A stretch of DNA of 18,533 bases from Candidatus Thorarchaeota archaeon (lineage in GTDB: Archaea > Asgardarchaeota > Thorarchaeia > Thorarchaeales > Thorarchaeaceae): assembly GCA_030638785.1 (NCBI GenBank), contig DAOWDY010000055.1, positions 1 to 18,533 on the forward strand, given 5' to 3'. A program made the position numbers and the translations under genes. Position 1 is the stretch's first letter, and each line of letters opens with the position of its first letter. Below the pieces are notes generated by a model. It ran no database searches. It was not told where the DNA came from and saw only the letters and a list, made by a program, of their open reading frames with translations. Positions 6,186-13,622 of this stretch are shown here, piece by piece.

Positions 6186-7529
6186 TTACATGACCACTGA
6201 TTTTGGCTCGCGTATTTTCCGCTTCAACTTTCTTCTTCTCAGGATTCCATAAGTGATGCTAACAAGAACAATACTGGAGCAAGTTATTAGGATTATCTCA
6301 ATAAATGAGATTAGTGGAATCATACCAGCTTCAGTTAATACCAGATTCCTGATTTCGTTTGTGTAGTGCACTATTTCTTGCCATTCATCTCCAATTGGGT
6401 CCAGAATTGAGTTTACATTCGAGAGTTGAACATACCCCTTCTTCAGATTGGGACTGAAGTAACTGTATGCAAGATACCCAATTGTAGAACCACCGTGTCC
6501 ATAAAGATTGGGAGAGAAGATATCCAATCCCAAGCCATATCCCTTCCAGCGAAGTTCTCTTCCAGGATCCCACGCAGGGTCTTCAGAGTATGTATTTTCC
6601 AACATCATCTCAACAGTTTCTGATTGAAGGAGTTGATGGCCATCAAACTCTCCCATGTTCATCAATGCTATGAGGAGATGTGACATATCGCTTATTGAGC
6701 TCCGAATCATGTATTGTCCATTCCAAACGGGCAGAGCGATATTTGTGACATTTATTCGAGTGTAGGACTTCGCTTGGGGCGTATCTAGTTCTGTTGCATT
6801 GAATCCTGTATTGTTTAATCGAAGAGGAGTAAAGATGTTCTCCGTCATGTAGTCAGAGATACTCTGACCAGACACTATTTCTAAAAGACACATGAGCAAC
6901 TTGAATCCTGAATTCGCATAGCTATATTGGGTTCCGGGTTCCCACGTGAGCCAATTTCTGCTCGAAGAAAATTGTCCTTCAGGTGTGAGGCACTCTGCCA
7001 AATACTCGCTAAGAGTGATGTCAATCACACCCTGATTGTACCAAATAGGATACTCTGAAGAGGGCAATCCTTCCCAATCATAACAGAATTCGTATGGAAG
7101 GTAAGATTCTAGTCCAGATCTGTGCGAGAGAAGCATACGAGGTGTAATCGAGATGTTTGGATATCTAGGGTTTTTTAGTTCAAACGGAAGATACTCACTG
7201 ACATCAGAATCTAAGTCGATTTCACCCCTTTCATAGAACTGCATTATTGAAATTGCAACGAACACCTTCTGTATGGATCCTATGAGGAAGGGTGAATCAA
7301 TATCCGTTTCTTCTCCAAATCCTCCAACCCATTCAATAGAATCTTCAGAAACGATGCATCCATGGAGTGAAGGGATATTCCCCTCTGTAATCAAACGCTC
7401 TATCTCATCTTCAACATCGGGGGATACTAATACGAGCTCAGCTGCATTTGCAGACTGCGGAAATGAACCAACGAGAAAAAGCGCTAATATTACTGACACA
7501 ACAATTGAATCGATCTTTCTAAATCCCAT
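6186..7529 (-). CDS. Exported serine hydrolase, beta-lactamase (class C/PBP-like) family
   Basis: 447 residues. Signal peptide at about residues 8-29. Family motifs are intact: SIQK at residues 85-88 (nucleophile Ser and general-base Lys of SxxK), YAN at 204-206 (YxN), and HGG at 345-347 (the KTG counterpart, HxG). A C-terminal membrane helix (about 404-429) is followed by a basic tail RRRKLKRK, so the catalytic domain faces outside. In archaea, which lack peptidoglycan, such enzymes probably act as peptidases or esterases; the substrate is unknown. Start ATG at 7529 with GGAAG about 13 nt upstream. The interval is bounded by the intact tRNA-Ala 5' side and by its repeated 5' half, and the stop lies about 15 nt from the repeat. 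Confidence 0.9.
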   Translation of the reverse strand: MGFRKIDSIVVSVILALFLVGSFPQSANAAELVLVSPDVEDEIERLITEGNIPSLHGCIVSEDSIEWVGGFGEETDIDSPFLIGSIQKVFVAISIMQFYERGEIDLDSDVSEYLPFELKNPRYPNISITPRMLLSHRSGLESYLPYEFCYDWEGLPSSEYPIWYNQGVIDITLSEYLAECLTPEGQFSSSRNWLTWEPGTQYSYANSGFKLLMCLLEIVSGQSISDYMTENIFTPLRLNNTGFNATELDTPQAKSYTRINVTNIALPVWNGQYMIRSSISDMSHLLIALMNMGEFDGHQLLQSETVEMMLENTYSEDPAWDPGRELRWKGYGLGLDIFSPNLYGHGGSTIGYLAYSYFSPNLKKGYVQLSNVNSILDPIGDEWQEIVHYTNEIRNLVLTEAGMIPLISFIEIILITCSSIVLVSITYGILRRRKLKRKIREPKSVVM

Positions 7530-7691
7530 CTAACACTATCTTCCTTCTCGGAGAATTCTGTTGGTAACACAACTCGAAAGGTAATAAACCTGAAACCAAC
7601 TGCAATAAGATGCTCGCTTGTGTACATTACATTGGCTGAGTATTTGTAAACATGAAGTAAGATACTCAATGCACTTGAAATTGTGAAGAGA

Positions 7692-7813
7692 AATCTCTCC
7701 CTGCTCCACACACGAATGTATGGAACAACGGGCCGATTTACCGGCCCATATGTGCACAGCAAGTGCGAATCGCAAATCACAATGGAACGGTTAGAAGAAT
7801 TGTGGAGTGAAAC
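7692..7813 (-). repeat. Second copy of tRNA-Ala 5' flank and 5' half (orphan half H)
   Basis: On the minus strand: flank, acceptor GGGCCGG (7747-7741), TA, D-stem AATC, D-loop with the same TTCG-capped hairpin insertion as the intact gene, then GATT, after which homology stops. The D-stem differs at both position 10 (G to A) and position 25 (C to T), so pairing is kept. There is no anticodon arm or 3' half. It lies upstream of the serine hydrolase gene in the same orientation. Confidence 0.85.
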
Positions 7814-7825
7814 TATCTTCACTAG

Positions 7826-9379
7826 CTATAAGGCCCGGGTTCTTTTCGTGTAGACTATCACACCCACCAATATAACTGTACCAACACTGATAGCAAGTGT
7901 CACAAGGACTTCGGGTGATGTAAAGGGGAGAGAACCGTTGCCGATCCACTCGTTTGCGGTAATTGATGTTGGAGTATAGGTTCCAACAGTCCCATTGGGA
8001 AATCTATCAACACTTCTAGCATCACCAGGTATTACGTACACAGCTCCAGGAGCCATATCATCCCACCAATTTCCACAGTCTATATCATTATCCCAGAGAT
8101 TGCCAATTCCCCCATCAGCGGCATTCATACCATTCCGACCGAAGGTGTTGTAACATATCCAACTCCCAGAACCACTGACACCCAAGCCCAAGTGATTGTT
8201 TTCGGTTATTAGGTTTCCAACCACCTCACATTTCTCGGCGCTGTCAAAACCAATCCCCTGAGTATTTTGCGTGATTGTATTGTTATACAATCCAATCTTT
8301 ACAGAAAGTTCGGTCAACATGACACCAATGTAGTTGTCAAGAATCGAGCTTGTGTTCAACTCGCATCGCAGAGCGTGTTCAAAGGATACTCCATACACAT
8401 TTCCTTTTGTGGTGATATCTATAACACTACAGCCATCAGAATATGCAACTTGAACGCCAGTAGTTGCATTCTCAAACTGTCCATTTTGTACAACCACATT
8501 TTGACAAGACGTGATAATGACTTGCCCAAATTCACTTGCATCAATAGTTCGATCAGATTCCCCATTGAAATATCCCAAAGGGTTTCCATTGATGGTGTTC
8601 CTATTCTCTTCGATATCATAGTTTGATGATTCCTGACCTCGTAGCAGCAGGCCATTGTTGACAAACGAGTTGTTCTCCAATGTGGTATCTAGGCAACAAT
8701 CAATCCAAAGTCCATAATCATTACTGCTAAAGGTGTTATTTGAAATGATACAGCGGTCTGACCATGAAACCTCAAATCCAACACTGTCCTCACTTAGTCC
8801 ATATTCAAACTGTTCATTTCCAATTATTCGACAGAAATCAGACTTATACACCATGACAGGTCCATCAATGTTATTTCGAAGAATAGTACAGTTATCTGAT
8901 TCATAGAGAGTAAGTGGAATATTAGTTAGTTCCATCAGACACTCAGCAATGATACATCTACTCACAAACTCAGTTGCAATTCCACTGTTTATAGAGTTGA
9001 AAACGCAATTATCAATTAGACCATTTTGTAGTTCTCTTAGTTTGATGCCCATCCCCTCAGACGGAATTGAAGAGGAGAAGATACAGTCAGTTATGATAAA
9101 GTGAGCTGTTGTATTGAAAATCTCAATTGCTGTTGAATCAGTAAAAAACTCTAGTCCTGATATTAGATAGGGATCTTCAGAAGTTCCACTTCCCATCCAT
9201 CCTTGGGACACAAAGTCCTGATTGTTTTGAATGATGATCTCATCGTGTTCGGTATATTCCGTTCCTTGAGCGATGTAGTTTAGTCCAGATGAAATAGTTG
9301 CATTGGTTTGATGTGCAGTTGAGGGAATGACAGATAATGAGAACAAGAGGAGAAGACCAAGATATACAGCAACTCTCAT
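7826..9379 (-). CDS. Large secreted, C-terminally anchored parallel beta-helix (NosD-like) protein
   Basis: 517 residues from the ATG at 9379, preceded by GGGGGCGATTTG; an upstream TTG at 9409 would put ten residues before a clean signal peptide (MRVAVYLGLLLLFSLS), so it is not preferred. After the signal comes GSGTSEDPYLISGLEF, the same beta-helix entry motif as in the protein at 2259-3245. Many turns rich in N, D and C follow, with phrases such as CVFNSINSGI, CTILRNNIDG and CVVQN-type steps. The C-terminal helix (about residues 487-509) ends in YTKRTRAL. It is a surface protein of unknown ligand, alone between the repeats at 7692-7813 and 9483-9501. Confidence 0.85.
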   Translation of the reverse strand: MRVAVYLGLLLLFSLSVIPSTAHQTNATISSGLNYIAQGTEYTEHDEIIIQNNQDFVSQGWMGSGTSEDPYLISGLEFFTDSTAIEIFNTTAHFIITDCIFSSSIPSEGMGIKLRELQNGLIDNCVFNSINSGIATEFVSRCIIAECLMELTNIPLTLYESDNCTILRNNIDGPVMVYKSDFCRIIGNEQFEYGLSEDSVGFEVSWSDRCIISNNTFSSNDYGLWIDCCLDTTLENNSFVNNGLLLRGQESSNYDIEENRNTINGNPLGYFNGESDRTIDASEFGQVIITSCQNVVVQNGQFENATTGVQVAYSDGCSVIDITTKGNVYGVSFEHALRCELNTSSILDNYIGVMLTELSVKIGLYNNTITQNTQGIGFDSAEKCEVVGNLITENNHLGLGVSGSGSWICYNTFGRNGMNAADGGIGNLWDNDIDCGNWWDDMAPGAVYVIPGDARSVDRFPNGTVGTYTPTSITANEWIGNGSLPFTSPEVLVTLAISVGTVILVGVIVYTKRTRAL

Positions 9380-9482
9380 CAAATCGCCCCCAACTGATAC
9401 AACATACAAGATTCATTCTGATATCAATACTATGAACAAAGCGAAAATGTACTACATTTCTTTGTGGTTGCGATTGTTATTG

Positions 9483-9501
9483 TTGTGGAGTGAAACCAGA
9501 T
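9483..9501 (-). repeat. Third, shortest copy of the tRNA-Ala 5' flank edge
   Basis: TTGTGGAGTGAAACCAGAT on the plus strand, identical to the outer edge of the flank beside the intact tRNA gene (6153-6171). Further left, GTACTACATTTC at 9449-9460 resembles the tRNA intron sequence of fragment E in reversed reading, so this may be the remains of a longer copy with an internal deletion. It marks the right end of the array; beyond it no tRNA-Ala piece was found. Confidence 0.6.
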
Positions 9502-9603
9502 TTCTTTTTCACAATGTTCTCCTTTGTGATTCTGGGGAATACACTGAAAGACACGAACGAGAAATCAGCCCACTTCCAGAGTTTTAAGCATTATATGTTC
9601 ATC

Positions 9604-10596
9604 ATGGAGGATAATCTGAGCAAATCACTCTTCAGCATGGTCAATCCCGGAGTAATCGAGGTTTTGACCGAGGATGAGAAGATACTGGCTGAGGGCATCT
9701 TGATTAGATCCTTGCAAAAGAAGTTTGATAGAAGATGGATATGGGCCCTTGGAGAGATTGGAACGCCCACGGTTTATGAATTCCTGATGGACCAATTCCA
9801 GAAAGAAGAGGTGCCTTATACCAAGGTAAACTATGCTTATACTTTAGTGATGGTGAATAAGACTGCTCCAGTGCTCGAGTACCTGCAGGGTGTCCTCCAA
9901 TCGGAGGAAGATGTAGAGGTCAAGAAGCGGGCATTGAATGCTCTATATTGGTTGTATAACAAACCCTTCGAAGACAAGGACAGACAGCAGTTGTATCTCT
10001 CCATCCTTTTTGATGCCATGTCTGATAGTTTGCAGGATATTCGGGTGAATGCATATGGAATTCTTAAGGATCATTACGGCATGAGGGAGTTTACTCCCGC
10101 AGATGACCCCGTATTGAATATCCTCTCCAGCTCAGGGAAGAGAGAAGAGTATCAAGAAGCTGTTCGGATGTTTGAGGATAGAATCAGATCTGTTGAAGTA
10201 ACTCCCCTCTCAAGAGAGAAGATTATCCAATGGATCAAGAACTTGCCAAATAATGAAGCCAAAATAAGAATCTCAGACTGTAAGGTGTGTAGTACGATTC
10301 CAGAAAAATCTGAGGCAGATATGACGAGAAATGAATCACTGAACGAATACAAATCAAAGTTGGAAACTGCAGTTAGGTTTGCATATTACAGCAATGAGGT
10401 GAAACGCTGTCCTATCTGTGGAAGGTTCTTTATCTACAAATACGAGTATGAGTATCTGGTTACGAACAGCGAGGAAGATGAATATCTTTGGCGCACAGAT
10501 ATTGATGGCGCGATGAAACTAGTTGACTCCTTTCTCAAGTTCTACGACTTCAAGAATGTAATTACTTGCGGTCAGTTCTTGAAGGTAAGTTATTGA
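9604..10596 (+). CDS. HEAT-repeat-like helical protein with Cys-rich tail
   Basis: 330 residues from the ATG at 9604. The frame is open upstream to 9490, but that stretch overlaps the tRNA-flank repeat and reads as non-protein, while TTTTAA at 9582-9587 fits a near-leaderless start at 9604. The first 190 residues are paired helices in HEAT style (WALGEIGTPTVYEFLMDQF, VKKRALNALYWLY, DIRVNAYGILKDHYG), a scaffold for protein binding. The C-terminal part has CKVC and CPICGRFF, spaced by about 60 residues; they may bind a metal. No known partner is adjacent. It is the first gene right of the repeat array. Confidence 0.7.
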   Translation: MEDNLSKSLFSMVNPGVIEVLTEDEKILAEGILIRSLQKKFDRRWIWALGEIGTPTVYEFLMDQFQKEEVPYTKVNYAYTLVMVNKTAPVLEYLQGVLQSEEDVEVKKRALNALYWLYNKPFEDKDRQQLYLSILFDAMSDSLQDIRVNAYGILKDHYGMREFTPADDPVLNILSSSGKREEYQEAVRMFEDRIRSVEVTPLSREKIIQWIKNLPNNEAKIRISDCKVCSTIPEKSEADMTRNESLNEYKSKLETAVRFAYYSNEVKRCPICGRFFIYKYEYEYLVTNSEEDEYLWRTDIDGAMKLVDSFLKFYDFKNVITCGQFLKVSY

Positions 10597-10599
10597 TTC

Positions 10600-10607
10600 A
10601 TTTATAT
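10600..10607 (+). promoter_or_regulatory. TATA box for the GH114-like gene
   Basis: ATTTATAT centred about 26 nt upstream of the ATG at 10630. This fits a leaderless transcript; it lies right after the preceding stop codon. Confidence 0.55.
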
Positions 10608-10629
10608 CAAAATTGACCCAGCTTTGAGT

Positions 10630-11673
10630 ATGAAGAAACAGAATGTTGCGCTCGGATTCATTGTTCTCATCAGTGCAACTCTATTTCTGTCATGGATGCT
10701 ACTGCCAACAGGAGAGGATTCCGAGTCATCATTGGAAGACGTGGGCTTCTGGGCATACCAAATTCAAGGAATTGATGATGATGGTGCCGTTGATCAGTTG
10801 GCAGCATCGTACTACGATATGCTTGTGATTGAACCTACAAGAAGCGATAAGGATTCAATGGATTTTGATACACAAGGTGCTGTATCCCAGCTTCATGCAA
10901 GTTCTGGTGCCAACCTTGAGAGCAAGATTGTGGTCGCTTACATCGACATTGGGGAGGCTGAAGATTGGCGCTGGTACTGGGAGGAGAATTGGACTGCTCC
11001 AACAGAAACCACGATTGGGGTACCTGATTTTCTCATCTCAATAGATCCCGATGGATGGGAAGGTAACTATCCTGTGGCTTTCTGGGATGATAGATGGAAG
11101 GATCTCATTCTATATGATTCTGAGAGCAGTATCCAACAGATTATCGATGACGGGTTTGATGGAATCTACATGGACTGGATTGAAGCATATGAACATGAAC
11201 CGGTTGCTGAAGCAGCTGATATTGCAGGACTGGATTCTCAGCAAGAGATGATAGATTTCATCACAGAAATTAGGACCTATTGCAAGGCACAAGATCCAGA
11301 CTTCTTGGTGATAGCCCAGAATGCCCTTGATATCTATGAAGGAAACACAGAATATTTCGATGTCATCGATGCGGTAGCCCAAGAACACATTCTATTTGAT
11401 GGTGTTGCAGATTCAGAGTGGGGAGAAACCGGATCAGGCGACACTAGAATACCTGAAAGTGGGGAAGAAGGATATAGCACCCATTGGTATACTGAAAAAC
11501 TTGATAGATACATTGCAGAGGGAAAGACCGTTTTCGTAGTGGACTATGCTACGAGTTCAGCTAATGTTGCTGAAGCATATGCATTTTCTGCATCTCATGG
11601 TTACATTGGTTTTGTAACTCAGGTTGCTCTTTCACAACTGCCCACTACAATCCCTCCAAATTACCCTTCATAG
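10630..11673 (+). CDS. Secreted GH114/TM1410-MJ1477-type glycosidase (endo-alpha-1,4-polygalactosaminidase-like)
   Basis: 347 residues from the ATG at 10630. A signal anchor (about residues 7-25) precedes a TIM-barrel domain with hallmark strands of the MJ1477/TM1410 family: VGFWAYQIQG, DMLVIEPT, VVAYIDIGEAEDWRWYW (about 102-117), FDGIYMDWIEAYE (176-188) and FLVIAQNALD. The Asp and Glu at strand ends (D182, E185) are in the places expected for catalysis. Older annotations called this family cysteinyl-tRNA-synthetase-like, which is misleading; characterised GH114 members cleave galactosaminogalactan. The substrate here is an exopolysaccharide at best guess. The TATA distance supports this start. 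Confidence 0.82.
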   Translation: MKKQNVALGFIVLISATLFLSWMLLPTGEDSESSLEDVGFWAYQIQGIDDDGAVDQLAASYYDMLVIEPTRSDKDSMDFDTQGAVSQLHASSGANLESKIVVAYIDIGEAEDWRWYWEENWTAPTETTIGVPDFLISIDPDGWEGNYPVAFWDDRWKDLILYDSESSIQQIIDDGFDGIYMDWIEAYEHEPVAEAADIAGLDSQQEMIDFITEIRTYCKAQDPDFLVIAQNALDIYEGNTEYFDVIDAVAQEHILFDGVADSEWGETGSGDTRIPESGEEGYSTHWYTEKLDRYIAEGKTVFVVDYATSSANVAEAYAFSASHGYIGFVTQVALSQLPTTIPPNYPS

Positions 11674-11757
11674 TCAATATACTGACTTCATAAGTTGCCT
11701 ATCCCTAGATGCATCATCCTAGATGAGAAGTGGACAAATAAGATGAGGACCTAGCCA

Positions 11758-12348
11758 ATGCCAGATCTCACAATCTTTGAACCGCCAGATCAAAAGATTC
11801 CTCTTGAGCGTATTCCAGGAGATGGGTTGATTGTAGATATCGGAGGTGGGGGAGAGGGGCTTGTATCACGTATTGAGGGAACACGTGTTTGTGCTATCGA
11901 CAAAAAGATGGACGAGATTCGAGAGGCAATGATACACAATCCTCCTTCTAACTGGTTTGTTGGAGATGGGGCACATCTATCATTCAAAGATGATGTGTTC
12001 GATGTTGTTACCTTGTGGTTCTCTCTTGGCTACATGAAGGACTGGCATATCAAACGAGCCGTTCTCTTGGATGCTTATCGAGTGCTAAAGGAAGGGGCAA
12101 TCATTTCGATTAAAGCCACGAAGATTGTTTGCGAGGAAGAACGCCTTGTTTTCAGAGTCGATTATTCACTACCAGATGGTACACTCTCAAGGACCGGTTA
12201 TGGGTTGAAGGGGCAACAGAATCAGACACTACAGACTGTTATGACTTGTCTCCAAGAGATTGGTTTTGAGGTAACTGAATACCACGACTATGACCACTGG
12301 TTCACAATTGAAGGGGCCAAAAGCTTAAAGAGCGGACCAATATTTTGA
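11758..12348 (+). CDS. Class I SAM-dependent methyltransferase
   Basis: 196 residues. Motif I is LIVDIGGGGEG (about 24-34), an acidic residue ends strand 2 (CAIDKK, D48), FVGDGAHLSF (67-76) covers the adenine-binding turn, and FDVVTLWFSLGYM matches motif IV. It resembles the Methyltransf_11 group (UbiE/SmtA-like), whose substrates cannot be read from sequence. The GAGG at 11745-11748 supports the ATG. It is followed after 30 nt by a membrane-protein gene, so the two may be co-transcribed. Confidence 0.85.
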   Translation: MPDLTIFEPPDQKIPLERIPGDGLIVDIGGGGEGLVSRIEGTRVCAIDKKMDEIREAMIHNPPSNWFVGDGAHLSFKDDVFDVVTLWFSLGYMKDWHIKRAVLLDAYRVLKEGAIISIKATKIVCEEERLVFRVDYSLPDGTLSRTGYGLKGQQNQTLQTVMTCLQEIGFEVTEYHDYDHWFTIEGAKSLKSGPIF

Positions 12349-12378
12349 GCGGACAGCTCAAGGGCTAGGTAGATAATC

Positions 12379-12897
12379 ATGAGCCTCGCAGTATGGTGGA
12401 AACGCGGTAGCAAACCAGGACTCATCCTGATGTTCATGGGCATTGCTGGATTTGTCCAAATCCCTTTGATGTGGCATTCAGCAGCATATGTTCAGGTTCT
12501 AAGTGCTGAACTTCAGCTCATTGTTGCATTAGGAGCAATGGTAGTACTTGGTGGTGCTTACGTATTCATGGCCGAGGCGATGTATCGATGGGCTCATATC
12601 ATGTCCAAGAGAAAGGTCAGAAGACGACAGAGGGCACAATCGAATTGGATTACAAGAATCTCAGAGTTTGCAAGGTCCAAGAGTGATATGCCTGCTTTTG
12701 CAGGAGTAGCCCTTACTACCTGCATCTTTCTGATGCTTTACTTTGTACCATTTGGAATCTCAGATTCATTCAATTTACCCTCATGGCTTGCAATTTTCTC
12801 CTTCCTTGACTCGCTATTTGTTTACCCATTGGCTGTCAATATTTCTGCGATTGTGACTGCAATGATTGCAAGTTACATGAATCACAAGATCCGCTAG
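12379..12897 (+). CDS. Four-TM membrane protein, unknown
   Basis: 172 residues. Hydrophobic segments at about 13-32, 43-65, 105-126 and 136-163, with a long basic cytoplasmic loop between helices 2 and 3 (SKRKVRRRQR). Short soluble ends. No family recognised. It lies 30 nt after the methyltransferase, likely in the same unit, and 52 nt before tRNA-Phe. Confidence 0.65.
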   Translation: MSLAVWWKRGSKPGLILMFMGIAGFVQIPLMWHSAAYVQVLSAELQLIVALGAMVVLGGAYVFMAEAMYRWAHIMSKRKVRRRQRAQSNWITRISEFARSKSDMPAFAGVALTTCIFLMLYFVPFGISDSFNLPSWLAIFSFLDSLFVYPLAVNISAIVTAMIASYMNHKIR

Positions 12898-12913
12898 AGA
12901 TAGACGGAGTTAT

Positions 12914-12921
12914 CTTTATAT
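12914..12921 (+). promoter_or_regulatory. TATA box of tRNA-Phe
   Basis: CTTTATAT centred about 32 nt before the mature 5' end at 12950, in the normal place for an archaeal tRNA promoter. Confidence 0.6.
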
Positions 12922-12949
12922 CCCGAGAGAATTTGTACACAATTACCTT

Positions 12950-13026
12950 GCCGAGGTAGATCAGCCTGGGAGATCGCACGGCTGAAGACCGTGTTGTCGA
13001 GTGTTCAAATCACTCCCTCGGCACCA
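12950..13026 (+). tRNA. tRNA-Phe(GAA), intronless
   Basis: Acceptor GCCGAGG pairs with CCTCGGC; D-stem GATC/GATC; anticodon arm CACGG-CTGAAGA-CCGTG with anticodon GAA; T-arm GAGTG-TTCAAAT-CACTC; discriminator A and encoded CCA. All stems are fully paired, and no intron is present. The 3' end is 4 nt from the stop codon of the convergent longin-like gene. Confidence 0.97.
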
Positions 13027-13030
13027 TTTC

Positions 13031-13522
13031 TTATTCTTCTTGAGGTTCTTCCCTGAAAACCTTCGAGATCTCTTCAAGAGGTAGGACCCTATGATTAGGA
13101 CAGCCTTCGCACTCTAGGTGTCCACCACAGTTCTTCTGTGTTATCTTCAGTTCCAATAGAAGGTCTGTAAATTCAGTAAAATCAGGAGAGATACTATTCA
13201 CTTCAAATTCCTTAACTTCATTACTATATCTCTCAAAAAACATCTCGGAGATGCGTTCAAGCTTAATCCGATTACTCCGAACGTCATTATCGTCTGCTGA
13301 GATTAGGAAGATAATTTCATTCTTATTGAGTAGCATGAAATACAGATTCTCAAACTTGATGTTCTTGATACCCTGACCTACCGCAGATTGACTGAATGAA
13401 TAAATCGCACTGATGAAACTGCTAATCAGGGCCGGACTTCCACCTAACGAGTGACATTCACCGAAGTTCATTGCAAGAAGGTCACGACCCGCTTTATCGA
13501 GGACAATCAGGTTCCGAATCAT
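13031..13522 (-). CDS. Longin/roadblock-like small protein with C-terminal Cys motif
   Basis: 163 residues. The first 110 residues alternate strand and helix in a profilin-like order: IRNLIVLDKAGRDLLAM, the helix PALISSFISAIYSFSQSA, IKNIKFENLYFMLLNKNEIIFLISA, then a helix ending MFFERYS. This resembles archaeal longin or roadblock proteins, which in Asgard archaea often partner small GTPases. The assignment is by pattern only. The tail carries CGGHLECEGCPNH, a possible metal-binding knuckle. The start at 13522 has TATA-like TATTTAAT about 20 nt upstream, suggesting a leaderless message. No GTPase gene lies in the window. Confidence 0.65.
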   Translation of the reverse strand: MIRNLIVLDKAGRDLLAMNFGECHSLGGSPALISSFISAIYSFSQSAVGQGIKNIKFENLYFMLLNKNEIIFLISADDNDVRSNRIKLERISEMFFERYSNEVKEFEVNSISPDFTEFTDLLLELKITQKNCGGHLECEGCPNHRVLPLEEISKVFREEPQEE

Positions 13523-13622
13523 GTCTAATCAATGAATTAAATATGGTTAAGTCTTTGGGCTTGATTGATTCTTGTTCAAAAACAAAGGAAAAGGAGGCAC
13601 AGTACCCCCAATCCATTTTGCA

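Larger units (their letters stand above)
992..9501. other. Candidate array of single-gene cassettes bounded by tRNA-Ala pieces
   Basis: Nine copies or partial copies of one tRNA-Ala locus lie in the same orientation: 992-1045, 1654-1709, 2217-2262, 3352-3397, 3987-4066, 5361-5410, the intact gene 5965-6102, then 7692-7813 and 9483-9501. Copies left of the intact gene keep its 3' end; copies to the right keep its 5' flank or 5' half. The eight intervals are about 0.56-1.7 kb and each holds one gene, with almost no other noncoding DNA. The gene strands alternate, so the repeats are not tied to one transcription direction. This is seen directly. Reading it as repeated site-specific or homologous insertion around a tRNA gene is inference. 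No integrase gene or fragment is present, so any enzyme would act in trans. The array may continue beyond the left edge. Confidence 0.65.

Noticed and set aside
5964..6200. Plus-strand frame 5964-6200 and minus-strand frame 7490-7822
   Set aside because: They translate the intact tRNA-Ala and its 5'-half copy, and are similar only because the DNA is repeated.
992..9501. CRISPR array
   Set aside because: Repeats are uneven in length, spacers are 0.5-1.7 kb and contain genes, and no cas gene is present.
992..9501. Classical integron with attC sites and IntI
   Set aside because: No integrase gene in the window, and the repeats are tRNA pieces with a CCA end rather than attC-type imperfect palindromes. 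The likeness is in layout only.
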